Source: Pseudarthrobacter sp. SSS035
GTDB lineage: Bacteria > Actinomycetota > Actinomycetes > Actinomycetales > Micrococcaceae
Direction of reading: 5' to 3'
Assembly: GCF_023273875.1 (NCBI RefSeq)
Contig: NZ_CP096882.1
Location: 1,364,001 to 1,428,000, forward strand
Length of the DNA stretch: 64,000 nucleotides
Shown here piece after piece: positions 42,890 to 50,902 of the stretch. Below the pieces are notes generated by a model. It made no database searches. It was not told the origin of the DNA and saw only the letters and a list, made by a program, of their open reading frames with translations. The stretch's first letter is position 1. Each line of letters begins with the position of its first letter. The position numbers were made by a program, and so were the translations under genes.

Positions 42890-44481
42890 TGCTGCATTCT
42901 CCGTGTTCGTTCCAGCCGGGCGGTGAAGACCGCCCCGTTGTTGTTGGTTACCGTGAGGTCGCCGCCGCTGCGCCGGCAGACCACCCGGGAGAGCGCCAGG
43001 CCGAAGCCCCTGCTGCCGCCGGGGCCCGGGTCCTTGGTGGTGAAGCCCTGCTGGAAGATCTCCCCCGGATCCCCGGTGACGCCGGGGCCGGAGTCGCGGA
43101 CGGTGACCGTGACGCCGGCGGCTGTGTCCTCCACGAGCACCCTGACCACTGCCTCCGGAAGCCCGGTGACGGCGTCGAACGCGTTGTCCACCAGATTCCC
43201 GACCACCGTGGTCAAGTCGCGGGACAGCTCATCATCAACGCGCTTCAGCCCGGATTCCGGGTCAAGCTGCAAGGTGACCCCGCGTTCGGTGGCGAGGCTC
43301 GACTTGGCGATCAGGAGCGCGGCGAGCGCCGGATCCTGGATACGGCTGGTGACCTCGTCGTTGAGCCGGGTCCTGTCCAGCGTGGCACCGTTGACGAACT
43401 GGACCACGGAATCGTATTCCCCGATCTGGATGAGGCCGGAAATCACGTGCAGCTGGTTGGCGAATTCGTGGGCCTGGGCGCGGAGGGTGTCGGTGGCCGT
43501 CCGGGTGGCGCCGAGTTCCCGCTCGAGTGCGGACAGTTCCGTGCGGTCGCGCAGTGTGGTGACGGAGCCGATGTCGCGGCCGCGCGAACGGATGGGCACG
43601 CGGTTCAGCACCACCAGTCGGTCGCCAACGAGCACCAGCTGGTCCGGCTCCGGCTGCTCGCGGGTGAGGACTTCCTTGAGCGCCGGCTCCACGGACAGGC
43701 CGGCCAGGCGCTTGCCCACACAGTCAGCGGGGAGGCCAAGCAGCGCGCGCGCACTGTCGTTGGCCACGGTGATGCGCTCGTGCGGGTCCAGCGCCACCAC
43801 GCCTTCCTTCAGGCCATGCAGCATGGCCTCGCGGTTTTCCACCAGGCCGGTGATTTCGCTTGGTTCCATGCCCAGGGTCTGCCGCTTGACCCGGCGGGAG
43901 AGCAGCAGCGAGCCGGCAACACCCAGCACACTGGCCACACCGAGATAGGTGAGGAGGTTGGGCACGGCATCCCCCAGCCGCTCCAGGACGGAGGGATAGT
44001 TCCGGCTGATGGACGCGATGCCGATCATTTTTCCGGCGTCGTCGAGGACCGGAACGTGCGCGGACAGTTCTTCCGTGCCGGATCCGTCCACCACGCCGGT
44101 CCACGCGCGGCCTTCGAGCACGCGGCTGGCGCCGAGTTCCAAGGGCTGGCCCAAGAGGCTGGGATTGGAGGAGGCAACCACTGTGCGGTCGAGTTTCGCG
44201 AGCGCTACGTGCGAGGATCCCGAGACTGTCCGCACCGACTCGGCCACGGCGGGAAGGGCTGAGCCGCCGCGGGGTTCGGCCGCGGGCAGCAGCGCCCGGA
44301 CGGTGGGATTGGCACCCAGGGCTTCGGCAGCGGACAGCGCCCGGCGGCCCTCAACCCGTTCGAACGCCGCAGCCGACTGGGCGAGGGAGATGGCCACTAC
44401 GGCCACCAGGACGGCGAAAACGATGAGCAACTGCAGAACCAGGTACTGCCCCGCAAGGGACATGCCTCTTCGTCGAGTCAC
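42886..44481 (-). CDS. Sensor histidine kinase of the CitA/DcuS/DpiB type
   Basis: 531 residues from GTG 44481 (GAGGAAAG upstream); an ATG at 44463 is an alternative. It has two membrane helices (about 10-35 and 172-195) around an extracytoplasmic Cache/PAS-like sensor. A cytoplasmic PAS domain is followed by the H-box LRAQAHEFANQLHVISGLIQIG (its early His is the phosphorylation site), the N-box VVGNLVDNAFDAV and the G-box DSGPGV. CitA-type kinases sense citrate or C4-dicarboxylates outside the cell. It pairs with the next gene and probably governs the divergent tct operon. Confidence 0.93.
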   Translation of the reverse strand: MTRRRGMSLAGQYLVLQLLIVFAVLVAVVAISLAQSAAAFERVEGRRALSAAEALGANPTVRALLPAAEPRGGSALPAVAESVRTVSGSSHVALAKLDRTVVASSNPSLLGQPLELGASRVLEGRAWTGVVDGSGTEELSAHVPVLDDAGKMIGIASISRNYPSVLERLGDAVPNLLTYLGVASVLGVAGSLLLSRRVKRQTLGMEPSEITGLVENREAMLHGLKEGVVALDPHERITVANDSARALLGLPADCVGKRLAGLSVEPALKEVLTREQPEPDQLVLVGDRLVVLNRVPIRSRGRDIGSVTTLRDRTELSALERELGATRTATDTLRAQAHEFANQLHVISGLIQIGEYDSVVQFVNGATLDRTRLNDEVTSRIQDPALAALLIAKSSLATERGVTLQLDPESGLKRVDDELSRDLTTVVGNLVDNAFDAVTGLPEAVVRVLVEDTAAGVTVTVRDSGPGVTGDPGEIFQQGFTTKDPGPGGSRGFGLALSRVVCRRSGGDLTVTNNNGAVFTARLERTRRMQQ

Positions 44482-44702
44482 TGTGGTTCTTTCCTCTGGT
44501 TGCGTGGTCTTTGATTGTCGGGTCTCTGGTGGTCAGGCTACCTGAACTATGGGCGCTGCATGGCGCCGGTGGGCCACCGGAAACGTGAACGCAATGAACT
44601 TAACTTTCTCTGCGTACACAAGAGTGATGCCCGTCACTTCGGGGCCTAGCATCGGATCACCAGTCAGTTTCTTGCTGATCAGATTTAGAGAAGAGGAACA
44701 CC
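44482..44702. promoter_or_regulatory. Divergent regulatory region of the two-component and tct operons
   Basis: 221 bp between the kinase and tctC. It has an AT-richer part with repeated GAAC-type words (GTGAACGCAATGAACTTAAC), plausible for a CitB-type regulator that binds AT-rich direct repeats. A short inverted repeat GTGATGCCCGTCAC lies near 44623. AGAGGA lies before the tctC start. Specific sites cannot be fixed by eye. Confidence 0.4.
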
Positions 44703-45713
44703 ATGCGCCAGATCCGCGCATTGCGAATTGCCGCCGTCGCCGCCGGCATCGCCCTGATGGCCACCGGCTGCGGTGCCACCGGGAAGAGCTCTACTGACGG
44801 AGCCAGCTCCGGCGCCCCCGCCGGCCCGCTGACCGGGCTCCAGATCATGGTCCCCAACACTGCAGGCGGCGGCTACGACACCACCGCCCGCGTGGCGGCC
44901 AAAGTCCTCGAAGACGAGAAAATCGCCACGAACCCCGAAGTCTTCAATCTCGCCGGCGCCGGCGGAACCGTGGGTTTGGCCCGCATCGTCAACGAAAAGG
45001 GCAACGGCGACCTCACCATGCTCATGGGCCTGGGCGTGGTGGGTGCGAGCTACACCAACAAGTCCGAGTCCAAGCTGACGGCCACCACCCCCCTGGCCCG
45101 GCTCATCGAAGAACCCGGCGCCATCATGGTCAACAAGGATTCGCCCTACAAAACCATCGATGACCTGGTCACCGCCTGGAAGGCTGACCCGGGTTCCATC
45201 AGCGTCGGCGGCGGTTCCTCCCCCGGCGGCCCTGACCACCTGCTGCCCATGCAGTTGGCCGGAGCCCTGGGCATCGACGCCACCAAGGTGAACTTCGTGT
45301 CCTACGACGGCGGTGGAGACCTCCTTCCGGCCATCCTGGGCAACAAGGTGGGCTTCGCGGCCTCCGGTGCAGGCGAATACCTCAAGCAGATCGAATCCGG
45401 TGCGGTCCGCGTCCTGGCCACCAGCGGCGAGAAGCGGCTCGACGGCGTGGACGCTCCTACGCTCAAGGAATCCAACATCGACCTGGTGTTCACCAACTGG
45501 CGCGGCATCGTGGCCCCTCCGGGTATCACCGACGCTGACAAGGCCAAGCTGATCGCGGCACTCGAAAAGATGCACGGCACGGCCGCCTGGAAGGAAGCCC
45601 TGAAGACCAACAGCTGGAGCGACGCCTTCATCACCGGCGCCGCGTTCGAAAGCTTCCTGGCCGAGCAGGACAAGCGGGTGGCGGACGTCCTCACGAAGCT
45701 TGGCCTGGCGTGA
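44703..45713 (+). CDS. tctC: Tripartite tricarboxylate transporter substrate-binding lipoprotein
   Basis: 336 residues with a lipoprotein signal (AAGIALMATGCGATG, lipobox ATGC). The TctC fold is shown by IMVPNTAGGGYDTTARVAAKVL near the N-terminus and VGGGSSPGGPDHLLPMQLA in the hinge region, both typical. It captures a tri- or dicarboxylate (citrate-like) outside the membrane and delivers it to TctAB. It is the first gene of the tctCBA operon and overlaps tctB by 4 nt. Confidence 0.94.
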   Translation: MRQIRALRIAAVAAGIALMATGCGATGKSSTDGASSGAPAGPLTGLQIMVPNTAGGGYDTTARVAAKVLEDEKIATNPEVFNLAGAGGTVGLARIVNEKGNGDLTMLMGLGVVGASYTNKSESKLTATTPLARLIEEPGAIMVNKDSPYKTIDDLVTAWKADPGSISVGGGSSPGGPDHLLPMQLAGALGIDATKVNFVSYDGGGDLLPAILGNKVGFAASGAGEYLKQIESGAVRVLATSGEKRLDGVDAPTLKESNIDLVFTNWRGIVAPPGITDADKAKLIAALEKMHGTAAWKEALKTNSWSDAFITGAAFESFLAEQDKRVADVLTKLGLA

Positions 45714-46222
45714 GCTCCTCACCAACTTTGGCCTCACGGCTTAAAGGCCGCTCCGAGCTGGGGGTTGCCCTCCTGCTCGGGGCGGCCGGGGCCCTGGTCA
45801 TCTGGGATGCAACCCGCATCGCTACCACCTACTCCCAGTCTGATCCCGTAGGACCTAAGACCTTGCCGTTCATCGTGGGCGGCCTGCTGCTGGTCTGCGC
45901 CGTGATGCTGGCCGTCAACGTACTCCGCGGTGGCAAAGGCGAGGCGGAAGGCGGCGAGGACGTGGACCTTTCCCACCCCGCCGACTGGAAGACGGTCCTG
46001 CCGCTGGCAGGCGCCTTCATCGCGAACATCCTGCTGATCGACTGGGCCGGCTGGGTCATCTCCGGCACCATCCTGTTCTGGGGCAGCGTCTGGGCACTGG
46101 GCGGCCGGAACTACATCCGCGACGGACTCATCTCGGTGGCAATGTCCCTCCTGACCTTTTACGGTTTCTACCTTGGCCTTGGCATTAACCTGCCCGCCGG
46201 CCTCCTGGAAGGGATTCTCTGA
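45710..46222 (+). CDS. tctB: Tripartite tricarboxylate transporter small membrane subunit
   Basis: 170 residues from GTG 45710, with four membrane helices, the usual TctB size and topology (VALLLGAAGALVIWDATRIA first). Start and stop overlap tctC (4 nt) and tctA (1 nt). It works with TctA as the membrane part of a sodium- or proton-driven binding-protein-dependent transporter. Confidence 0.93.
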   Translation: MSSSPTLASRLKGRSELGVALLLGAAGALVIWDATRIATTYSQSDPVGPKTLPFIVGGLLLVCAVMLAVNVLRGGKGEAEGGEDVDLSHPADWKTVLPLAGAFIANILLIDWAGWVISGTILFWGSVWALGGRNYIRDGLISVAMSLLTFYGFYLGLGINLPAGLLEGIL

Positions 46223-47835
46223 TGGATGTCTTCTCCTCCCTGATGGACGGCTTTGCCACCGCCCTCACCCCCATGAATTTCCTCTACGCCGTGATCGGCG
46301 TCGTCCTGGGTACCGCCGTCGGCGTCCTCCCGGGCCTCGGCCCGGCCATGACCGTTGCGCTCCTGCTTCCGGTCACGTACGCCCTGGAACCCACCAGCGC
46401 CTTCATCATGTTCGCCGGCATCTACTACGGCGGCATGTACGGCGGCTCCACCACCTCCATCCTGCTTAATACGCCGGGTGAATCGTCGTCGGTGGTCACG
46501 GCAATCGAAGGCAACAAGATGGCGAAAGCCGGCAGGGCCGCGCAGGCGCTGGCGACGGCGGCCATCGGCTCGTTCGTGGCCGGCACCATCGGCACTGCCC
46601 TCCTGGCAGTCTGCGCTCCGATCGTGGTGGAGTTCGCCATCAGCCTGGGCGCCCCCAGCTACTTCGCGATCATGGTTCTCGCCCTGCTGGCGGTCACCGC
46701 GGTCCTCGGTTCCTCGCGCCTTCGGGGCTTCGCGTCCCTGGGCCTTGGCCTCGCCATCGGCCTGGTGGGCCTGGACGTGGTCACGGGCCAGGCCCGGCTC
46801 ACGTTCGGCGTACCGCTCCTGGCTGATGGCCTGGACATCGTAGTGGTTGCAGTGGCTATCTTCGCCGTGGGCGAGGCGCTGTGGGTGGCCGCGCACCTGC
46901 GCCGCACACCCCTGCAGGTCATCCCCGTGGGACGTCCGTGGATGGGCAAAAAGGACTGGAAACGGTCCTGGAAACCCTGGCTCCGCGGCACCGCGTTCGG
47001 CTTCCCGTTCGGCGCACTTCCTGCCGGCGGAGCCGAGATCCCCACGTTCCTCTCCTATGTCACCGAGAAGAAACTCAGCAAGCACCCAGAGGAGTTCGGC
47101 AAGGGCGCCATCGAGGGCGTGGCCGGTCCGGAAGCAGCCAACAACGCTGCCGCAGCCGGCACTCTGACCCCCATGCTGGCACTGGGCCTACCCACCAACG
47201 CCACGGCAGCGGTAATGCTGGCAGCCTTCACGCAGTACGGCATCCAGCCGGGACCGCAGCTGTTCGAGAGCCAGGGACCGCTGGTGTGGGCCCTCATCGC
47301 GAGCCTCTTCATTGGCAACTTCCTGCTCCTGATCATCAACCTGCCCCTGGCACCGTTGTGGGCCAAGCTCCTGCAGATCCCGCGGCCCTACCTGTATGCC
47401 GGCATCCTGTTCTTCGCCACGCTGGGCGCCTACTCGGTGAACCTGCAGGCATTCGACCTGGTGCTCCTGCTGGCGCTCGGCGCCCTTGGCTTCATGATGC
47501 GGCGGTTCGGACTTCCCGTCCTGCCGCTCATCCTCGGAGTCATCCTCGGACCGCGCATCGAAAAGCAGCTCCGCCAGACGCTGCAGCTCAGCGCCGGCGA
47601 CCCCGCCGGCCTTTGGAGTGAGCCGATCGCCGTCGGCATCTACATCATCATCGCCCTCATCCTCCTGTGGCCGCTGCTGTTCAAACTGATCCGCCGGAAC
47701 CGGCCGGCAGCAGTGCCGGCAGGGGTGCCCGCCACCCGCTCCGGCGCATCCGAACCGACGGATGCCTCGGGTGGCAGCGCCAGCCATGGCAGCCACCGTG
47801 CCACCACTGGCGGCGACGTGGATGGCGACGGCTAA
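46222..47835 (+). CDS. tctA: Tripartite tricarboxylate transporter large permease
   Basis: 537 residues, about 12 membrane helices. Conserved TctA motifs are seen: VGVLPGLGPAMTVALLLPVTY, GIYYGGMYGGSTTSILLNTPG and the second repeat ANNAAAAGTLTPMLALGLPTN. A hydrophilic tail of about 40 residues is rich in Ser, Gly and Ala. It is the main channel of the carboxylate transporter. Confidence 0.95.
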   Translation: MDVFSSLMDGFATALTPMNFLYAVIGVVLGTAVGVLPGLGPAMTVALLLPVTYALEPTSAFIMFAGIYYGGMYGGSTTSILLNTPGESSSVVTAIEGNKMAKAGRAAQALATAAIGSFVAGTIGTALLAVCAPIVVEFAISLGAPSYFAIMVLALLAVTAVLGSSRLRGFASLGLGLAIGLVGLDVVTGQARLTFGVPLLADGLDIVVVAVAIFAVGEALWVAAHLRRTPLQVIPVGRPWMGKKDWKRSWKPWLRGTAFGFPFGALPAGGAEIPTFLSYVTEKKLSKHPEEFGKGAIEGVAGPEAANNAAAAGTLTPMLALGLPTNATAAVMLAAFTQYGIQPGPQLFESQGPLVWALIASLFIGNFLLLIINLPLAPLWAKLLQIPRPYLYAGILFFATLGAYSVNLQAFDLVLLLALGALGFMMRRFGLPVLPLILGVILGPRIEKQLRQTLQLSAGDPAGLWSEPIAVGIYIIIALILLWPLLFKLIRRNRPAAVPAGVPATRSGASEPTDASGGSASHGSHRATTGGDVDGDG

Positions 47836-47949
47836 CCAGTCGGTTACCCAGTCCTGGGCATCAGCCCGGCATCGTACCCGCCCCCGCATCCGCCCCGCCC
47901 GTATCCGCCCCGCAGCAGAAGATCAACTGACAGAAAAAGAGGTACAGCC

Positions 47950-48351
47950 ATGACGATTGTGGTGGGATACGTCCCTACCCCGGAGGGCGAAGCGGCCCTG
48001 ACCCAGGCCATCGCCGAGGCCAGGAAGAGCAACACCACCCTGCTGGTCATCAATTCCTCCAAGGGTGATGCCCTGGTGGACAACCGGTACGCCCAGGAGT
48101 CCGAAATGCAGGGCATCGAGGCGCGCCTGGCCGCCCACGGGATCGACCACGTGATCAAGCAGCCGGTCCGCGGCCACGATGCGGCAGCGGAGGTGCTTGA
48201 TGCCGCGGAAGAGCACAACGCCGAACTCATCGTGATCGGGCTGCGCCGCCGCAGCCCGGTGGGCAAACTGATCATGGGCAGCACGTCGCAACGGATCCTG
48301 CTCGAGGCTGATTGTCCAGTATTGGCCGTCAAAGCGGGCATGGCAGGCTGA
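47950..48351 (+). CDS. Single-domain universal stress protein
   Basis: 133 residues. It starts MTIVVGYVPTPEGEAAL and has the C-terminal ATP-binding pattern GLRRRSPVGKLIMGSTSQRIL. It lies 114 bp after tctA on the same strand and before a strong terminator, so it is probably the last gene of the tct transcript. In other bacteria small Usp proteins accompany carboxylate transporters of the TRAP and TTT types, possibly as ATP-dependent regulators. Confidence 0.92.
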   Translation: MTIVVGYVPTPEGEAALTQAIAEARKSNTTLLVINSSKGDALVDNRYAQESEMQGIEARLAAHGIDHVIKQPVRGHDAAAEVLDAAEEHNAELIVIGLRRRSPVGKLIMGSTSQRILLEADCPVLAVKAGMAG

Positions 48352-48368
48352 TCCGGGCACCACCTTTT

Positions 48369-48429
48369 ATCCGAAGTTTGTTCGCCGGACCCCGCCCTGA
48401 CGGTGTGGTCCGGCGAACAAGCTTCGGAT
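48369..48429 (+). terminator. Rho-independent terminator after the tct-usp operon
   Basis: A stem of about 22 bp (ATCCGAAG-TTTGTTCGCCGGACC with its complement, one mismatch) around a 15-nt loop, followed by TTTTT at 48429 onward. Confidence 0.85.
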
Positions 48430-48533
48430 TTTTGGCGTCTGGGCGCAGGAGACAGCAGTCATCTGACATCCTAGGTCCTGTATCCGGTACAGTGGATCGA
48501 GCCGTTTGGCACGAGACACAGAAAGTTCGGCAC

Positions 48534-48791
48534 ATGACTACAGCATTTTTGGAACGCCCCCTTGCCGCCGTGGCGGCCGTCGAAGCCGCGGCTTCGCTGT
48601 CCATCGACCTGCAGTTTTCCACAGCGCACGAGATGCACGAAGGGCTGGACAACGCTGTTGCCACGCTGATCGAGCCGGCGAAAGAAGCCGCCTGCGGCAT
48701 CCTTGTTACGCGGCTGCGCCCGGGACGCTTCACCGTGGCCCTGGACGAGTCGGTCCCCTTTGGTGAAACGTACGAAAGCATTGCGGCCTGA
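48534..48791 (+). CDS. Small conserved hypothetical protein
   Basis: 85 residues from ATG 48534. I do not recognise a family. It is a soluble alpha/beta-looking sequence with the segment ACGILVTRLRPGRFTVALDESVPFGETYE at the C-terminus. A TACAGT -10-like hexamer at 48489 lies 45 bp upstream. It is bounded by a terminator on each side, so it is transcribed alone. The start was chosen by composition and the closeness of the promoter-like element; the frame is open further upstream. Confidence 0.65.
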   Translation: MTTAFLERPLAAVAAVEAAASLSIDLQFSTAHEMHEGLDNAVATLIEPAKEAACGILVTRLRPGRFTVALDESVPFGETYESIAA

Positions 48792-48848
48792 GCTGATTCG
48801 GCCTTGGATCCGGGCGTCGATCGTGCTTCGATCCAGCCCGCGATCCAC

Positions 48849-48894
48849 GCAAAGAGTCCCCGCCTTCCGGTAACGGAAGGCGGGGACTCTTTGC
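48849..48894. terminator. Bidirectional terminator, 21-bp perfect stem
   Basis: Arms 48849-48869 and 48874-48894 pair perfectly (core AGTCCCCGCCTTCCG, loop GTAA). The flanking GCAAAG/CTTTGC gives U-rich ends in both directions. It separates the convergent genes at 48534 and 48912. Confidence 0.88.
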
Positions 48895-48911
48895 TATTTG
48901 GTCTTGTGTTC

Positions 48912-49148
48912 CTAACTCCTGCGGACTTCTACACCGTCGGATTTAAGGAAAAGTTCCTTTTCTGACGGAGTGGCCGGCACGAGCCACAGCACGTTCCCGC
49001 TCTGCGATACTTCTTCCACTTCACCCGCCGCAATGACGTGCGCGTGTTTGATGATTTCCACCCGGTCCCCGGCTTTGAGCGTTCCCCACTCCGAGATGGT
49101 GGCCGAGTGGACATTGCGCCTCGACAGGACAGCCCCACGTGCTTTCAT
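48912..49148 (-). CDS. Small hypothetical protein with SH3/OB-like barrel pattern
   Basis: 78 residues from ATG 49148; a GTG 12 codons earlier (49184) is possible. Alternating short strands (GTLKAGDRVEIIKHAHVIAAGEVEEVSQSGNVLWLV) suggest a small beta-barrel. No family is recognised. It is cytoplasmic by appearance. It lies 161 bp downstream of the hutH stop on the same strand and probably has its own promoter in the AT-rich TACTACAC stretch around 49200. Confidence 0.65.
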   Translation of the reverse strand: MKARGAVLSRRNVHSATISEWGTLKAGDRVEIIKHAHVIAAGEVEEVSQSGNVLWLVPATPSEKELFLKSDGVEVRRS

Positions 49149-49309
49149 TTGAACTACTACCCCTTTGTATACGTCCTGCGCCACAGCCTCTTTGATGTGA
49201 CTTTTACTACACCTTCAGTTCTACTACACTTCCCGGCGTCGAATTGTTCGTGTTGCACCATATTTCGACATTGGACGAATATGGCGGCAGTGCCGAAGAA
49301 TATTCCCGC

Positions 49310-50902
49310 TCAGGCAAGAATTCCGACGGCGGATTCGGCGGCCTCTCGGACTTTGCCGGAGGCAACCAACCGGTCAGCCGCCTCCAGCTCCGGCGACAGG
49401 AACCGGTCGGTTCCGGGGCCTTCGACAACGGACCGCAGCACCCCGATCACTGCAGCGCCTGCCGGGCCGGGGAGGAGCTCGCCGTCGGACAGCTGCGTCC
49501 GAATGTCGATGGCACGGGCGCTCGTCACCAGTTCGATGGCCAGGACGCGGCGAAGGTTCTCCACGGCCTTGCGCAGCTTTCGGGCCGCGTGCCAGCCCAT
49601 GGACACGTGGTCCTCCTGCATGGCGGAGCTGGGAATGGAATCCACCGACGCCGGGACGGCCAGGCGCTTGTTCTCCGAGACCAGCCCGGCCTGCGTGTAC
49701 TGGGCGATCATCAGGCCCGAGTCGACACCCGGATCCGCGGCCAGGAACGCCGGCAGCCCGTGCGAACGCGCCGGGTCCAGCATCCGGTCCGTGCGGCGTT
49801 CGGCGATGGAGCTGAGGTCCGCAACGGCAATGGCCAGGAAGTCCAGTACGTAGGCCACTGGTGCGCCGTGGAAGTTGCCGTTGGAGCTGACGCGCCCGTC
49901 CGGCAGGACCACCGGGTTGTCAATGGCCGCAGCGAGCTCGCGGGATGCCACCAGGGCGGCGTAGTCCACCGTGTCCCGCGCGGCCCCGGCCACCTGGGGT
50001 GCGCAGCGCAGCGAGTAGGCGTCCTGGACTTTGGAGTCCCCCACCCGGTGCGAGGCGACGATCGGGGAGTTGGACAGCACACGCAGCATGTTGTCTGCGC
50101 TGGCGGCCTGGCCGGGGTGCGGACGCAGCGCCGCATGCAGTTCGGGCACAAAGACCTGGTCCGTACCCAGCAGCGCCTCGACGCTGAGCGCGGCGGTGAT
50201 ATCCGCCGTAGTCAGCAGTTGGCGAAGGTCCGCGATGGCCATCAGGAGCATGCCCAGCATTCCCTCGGTGCCGTTGACCAGCGCCAGGCCTTCCTTCTCG
50301 GCGAGGGTGACCGGTTCGATACCGTGCCCGGCGAGCAGCTCGGCGACAGGTGCCTCACCCCGCCCGCCGTACGTCACGCCGTCGGGCCCTTCCGCTTCGC
50401 CCTCGCCCATCAGCACCAGGGCGCAGTGGGACAGCGGGGCGAGGTCGCCGGAGCAGCCAAGCGAGCCGAATTCGCGGACCACCGGGGTGATTCCGGCGTT
50501 GAGCACGTCCACCATGGTCTGCAGGACGACCGGGCGGACGCCGGTGCGGCCGGAGGCCAGTGTCTTGGCGCGCAGGAACATGATGCCGCGGACCACCTCG
50601 CGTTCCACGGCCGGGCCCATGCCGGCGGCGTGGCTGCGGATCAGCGATTTCTGCAGCTGGGTGCGCAGCTCGCCGGGGATGTGCCGGTTGGCCAGCGCGC
50701 CGAAGCCGGTGGAAATGCCGTAGGCGGGGGTCTCGCTGTGCGCGAGTTCGTCGATGTGCGCGCGGACCTTCGCCACCGTGTCCAGCGCCTCCTGGGCGAT
50801 GGTCACCTGGGCGTTGTGACGGGCGACGGCGACAACGTCCTCGGGCGTGACGCCGCTGGAGCCGAGGGTGACGGTGAGCGGCGAGTGGGTTGTGACGGTC
50901 AC
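49310..50902 (-). CDS. hutH: Histidine ammonia-lyase
   Basis: 530 residues. It has the lyase signatures YGISTGFGALANRHIP and the cofactor loop GSLGCSGDLAPLSH. The MIO prosthetic group forms from the loop tripeptide, which here reads Cys-Ser-Gly instead of the textbook Ala-Ser-Gly. It deaminates histidine to urocanate. It overlaps hutU by 4 nt (ATGA). The later pathway genes (imidazolonepropionase, formiminoglutamate step) are not in this window. Confidence 0.95.
   Translation of the reverse strand: MTVTTHSPLTVTLGSSGVTPEDVVAVARHNAQVTIAQEALDTVAKVRAHIDELAHSETPAYGISTGFGALANRHIPGELRTQLQKSLIRSHAAGMGPAVEREVVRGIMFLRAKTLASGRTGVRPVVLQTMVDVLNAGITPVVREFGSLGCSGDLAPLSHCALVLMGEGEAEGPDGVTYGGRGEAPVAELLAGHGIEPVTLAEKEGLALVNGTEGMLGMLLMAIADLRQLLTTADITAALSVEALLGTDQVFVPELHAALRPHPGQAASADNMLRVLSNSPIVASHRVGDSKVQDAYSLRCAPQVAGAARDTVDYAALVASRELAAAIDNPVVLPDGRVSSNGNFHGAPVAYVLDFLAIAVADLSSIAERRTDRMLDPARSHGLPAFLAADPGVDSGLMIAQYTQAGLVSENKRLAVPASVDSIPSSAMQEDHVSMGWHAARKLRKAVENLRRVLAIELVTSARAIDIRTQLSDGELLPGPAGAAVIGVLRSVVEGPGTDRFLSPELEAADRLVASGKVREAAESAVGILA

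Noticed and set aside
46168..47085. 305-codon minus-strand ORF over tctB and tctA
   Set aside because: It is antisense to the tct genes with biased Gly/Asp/His composition; no homology signal.
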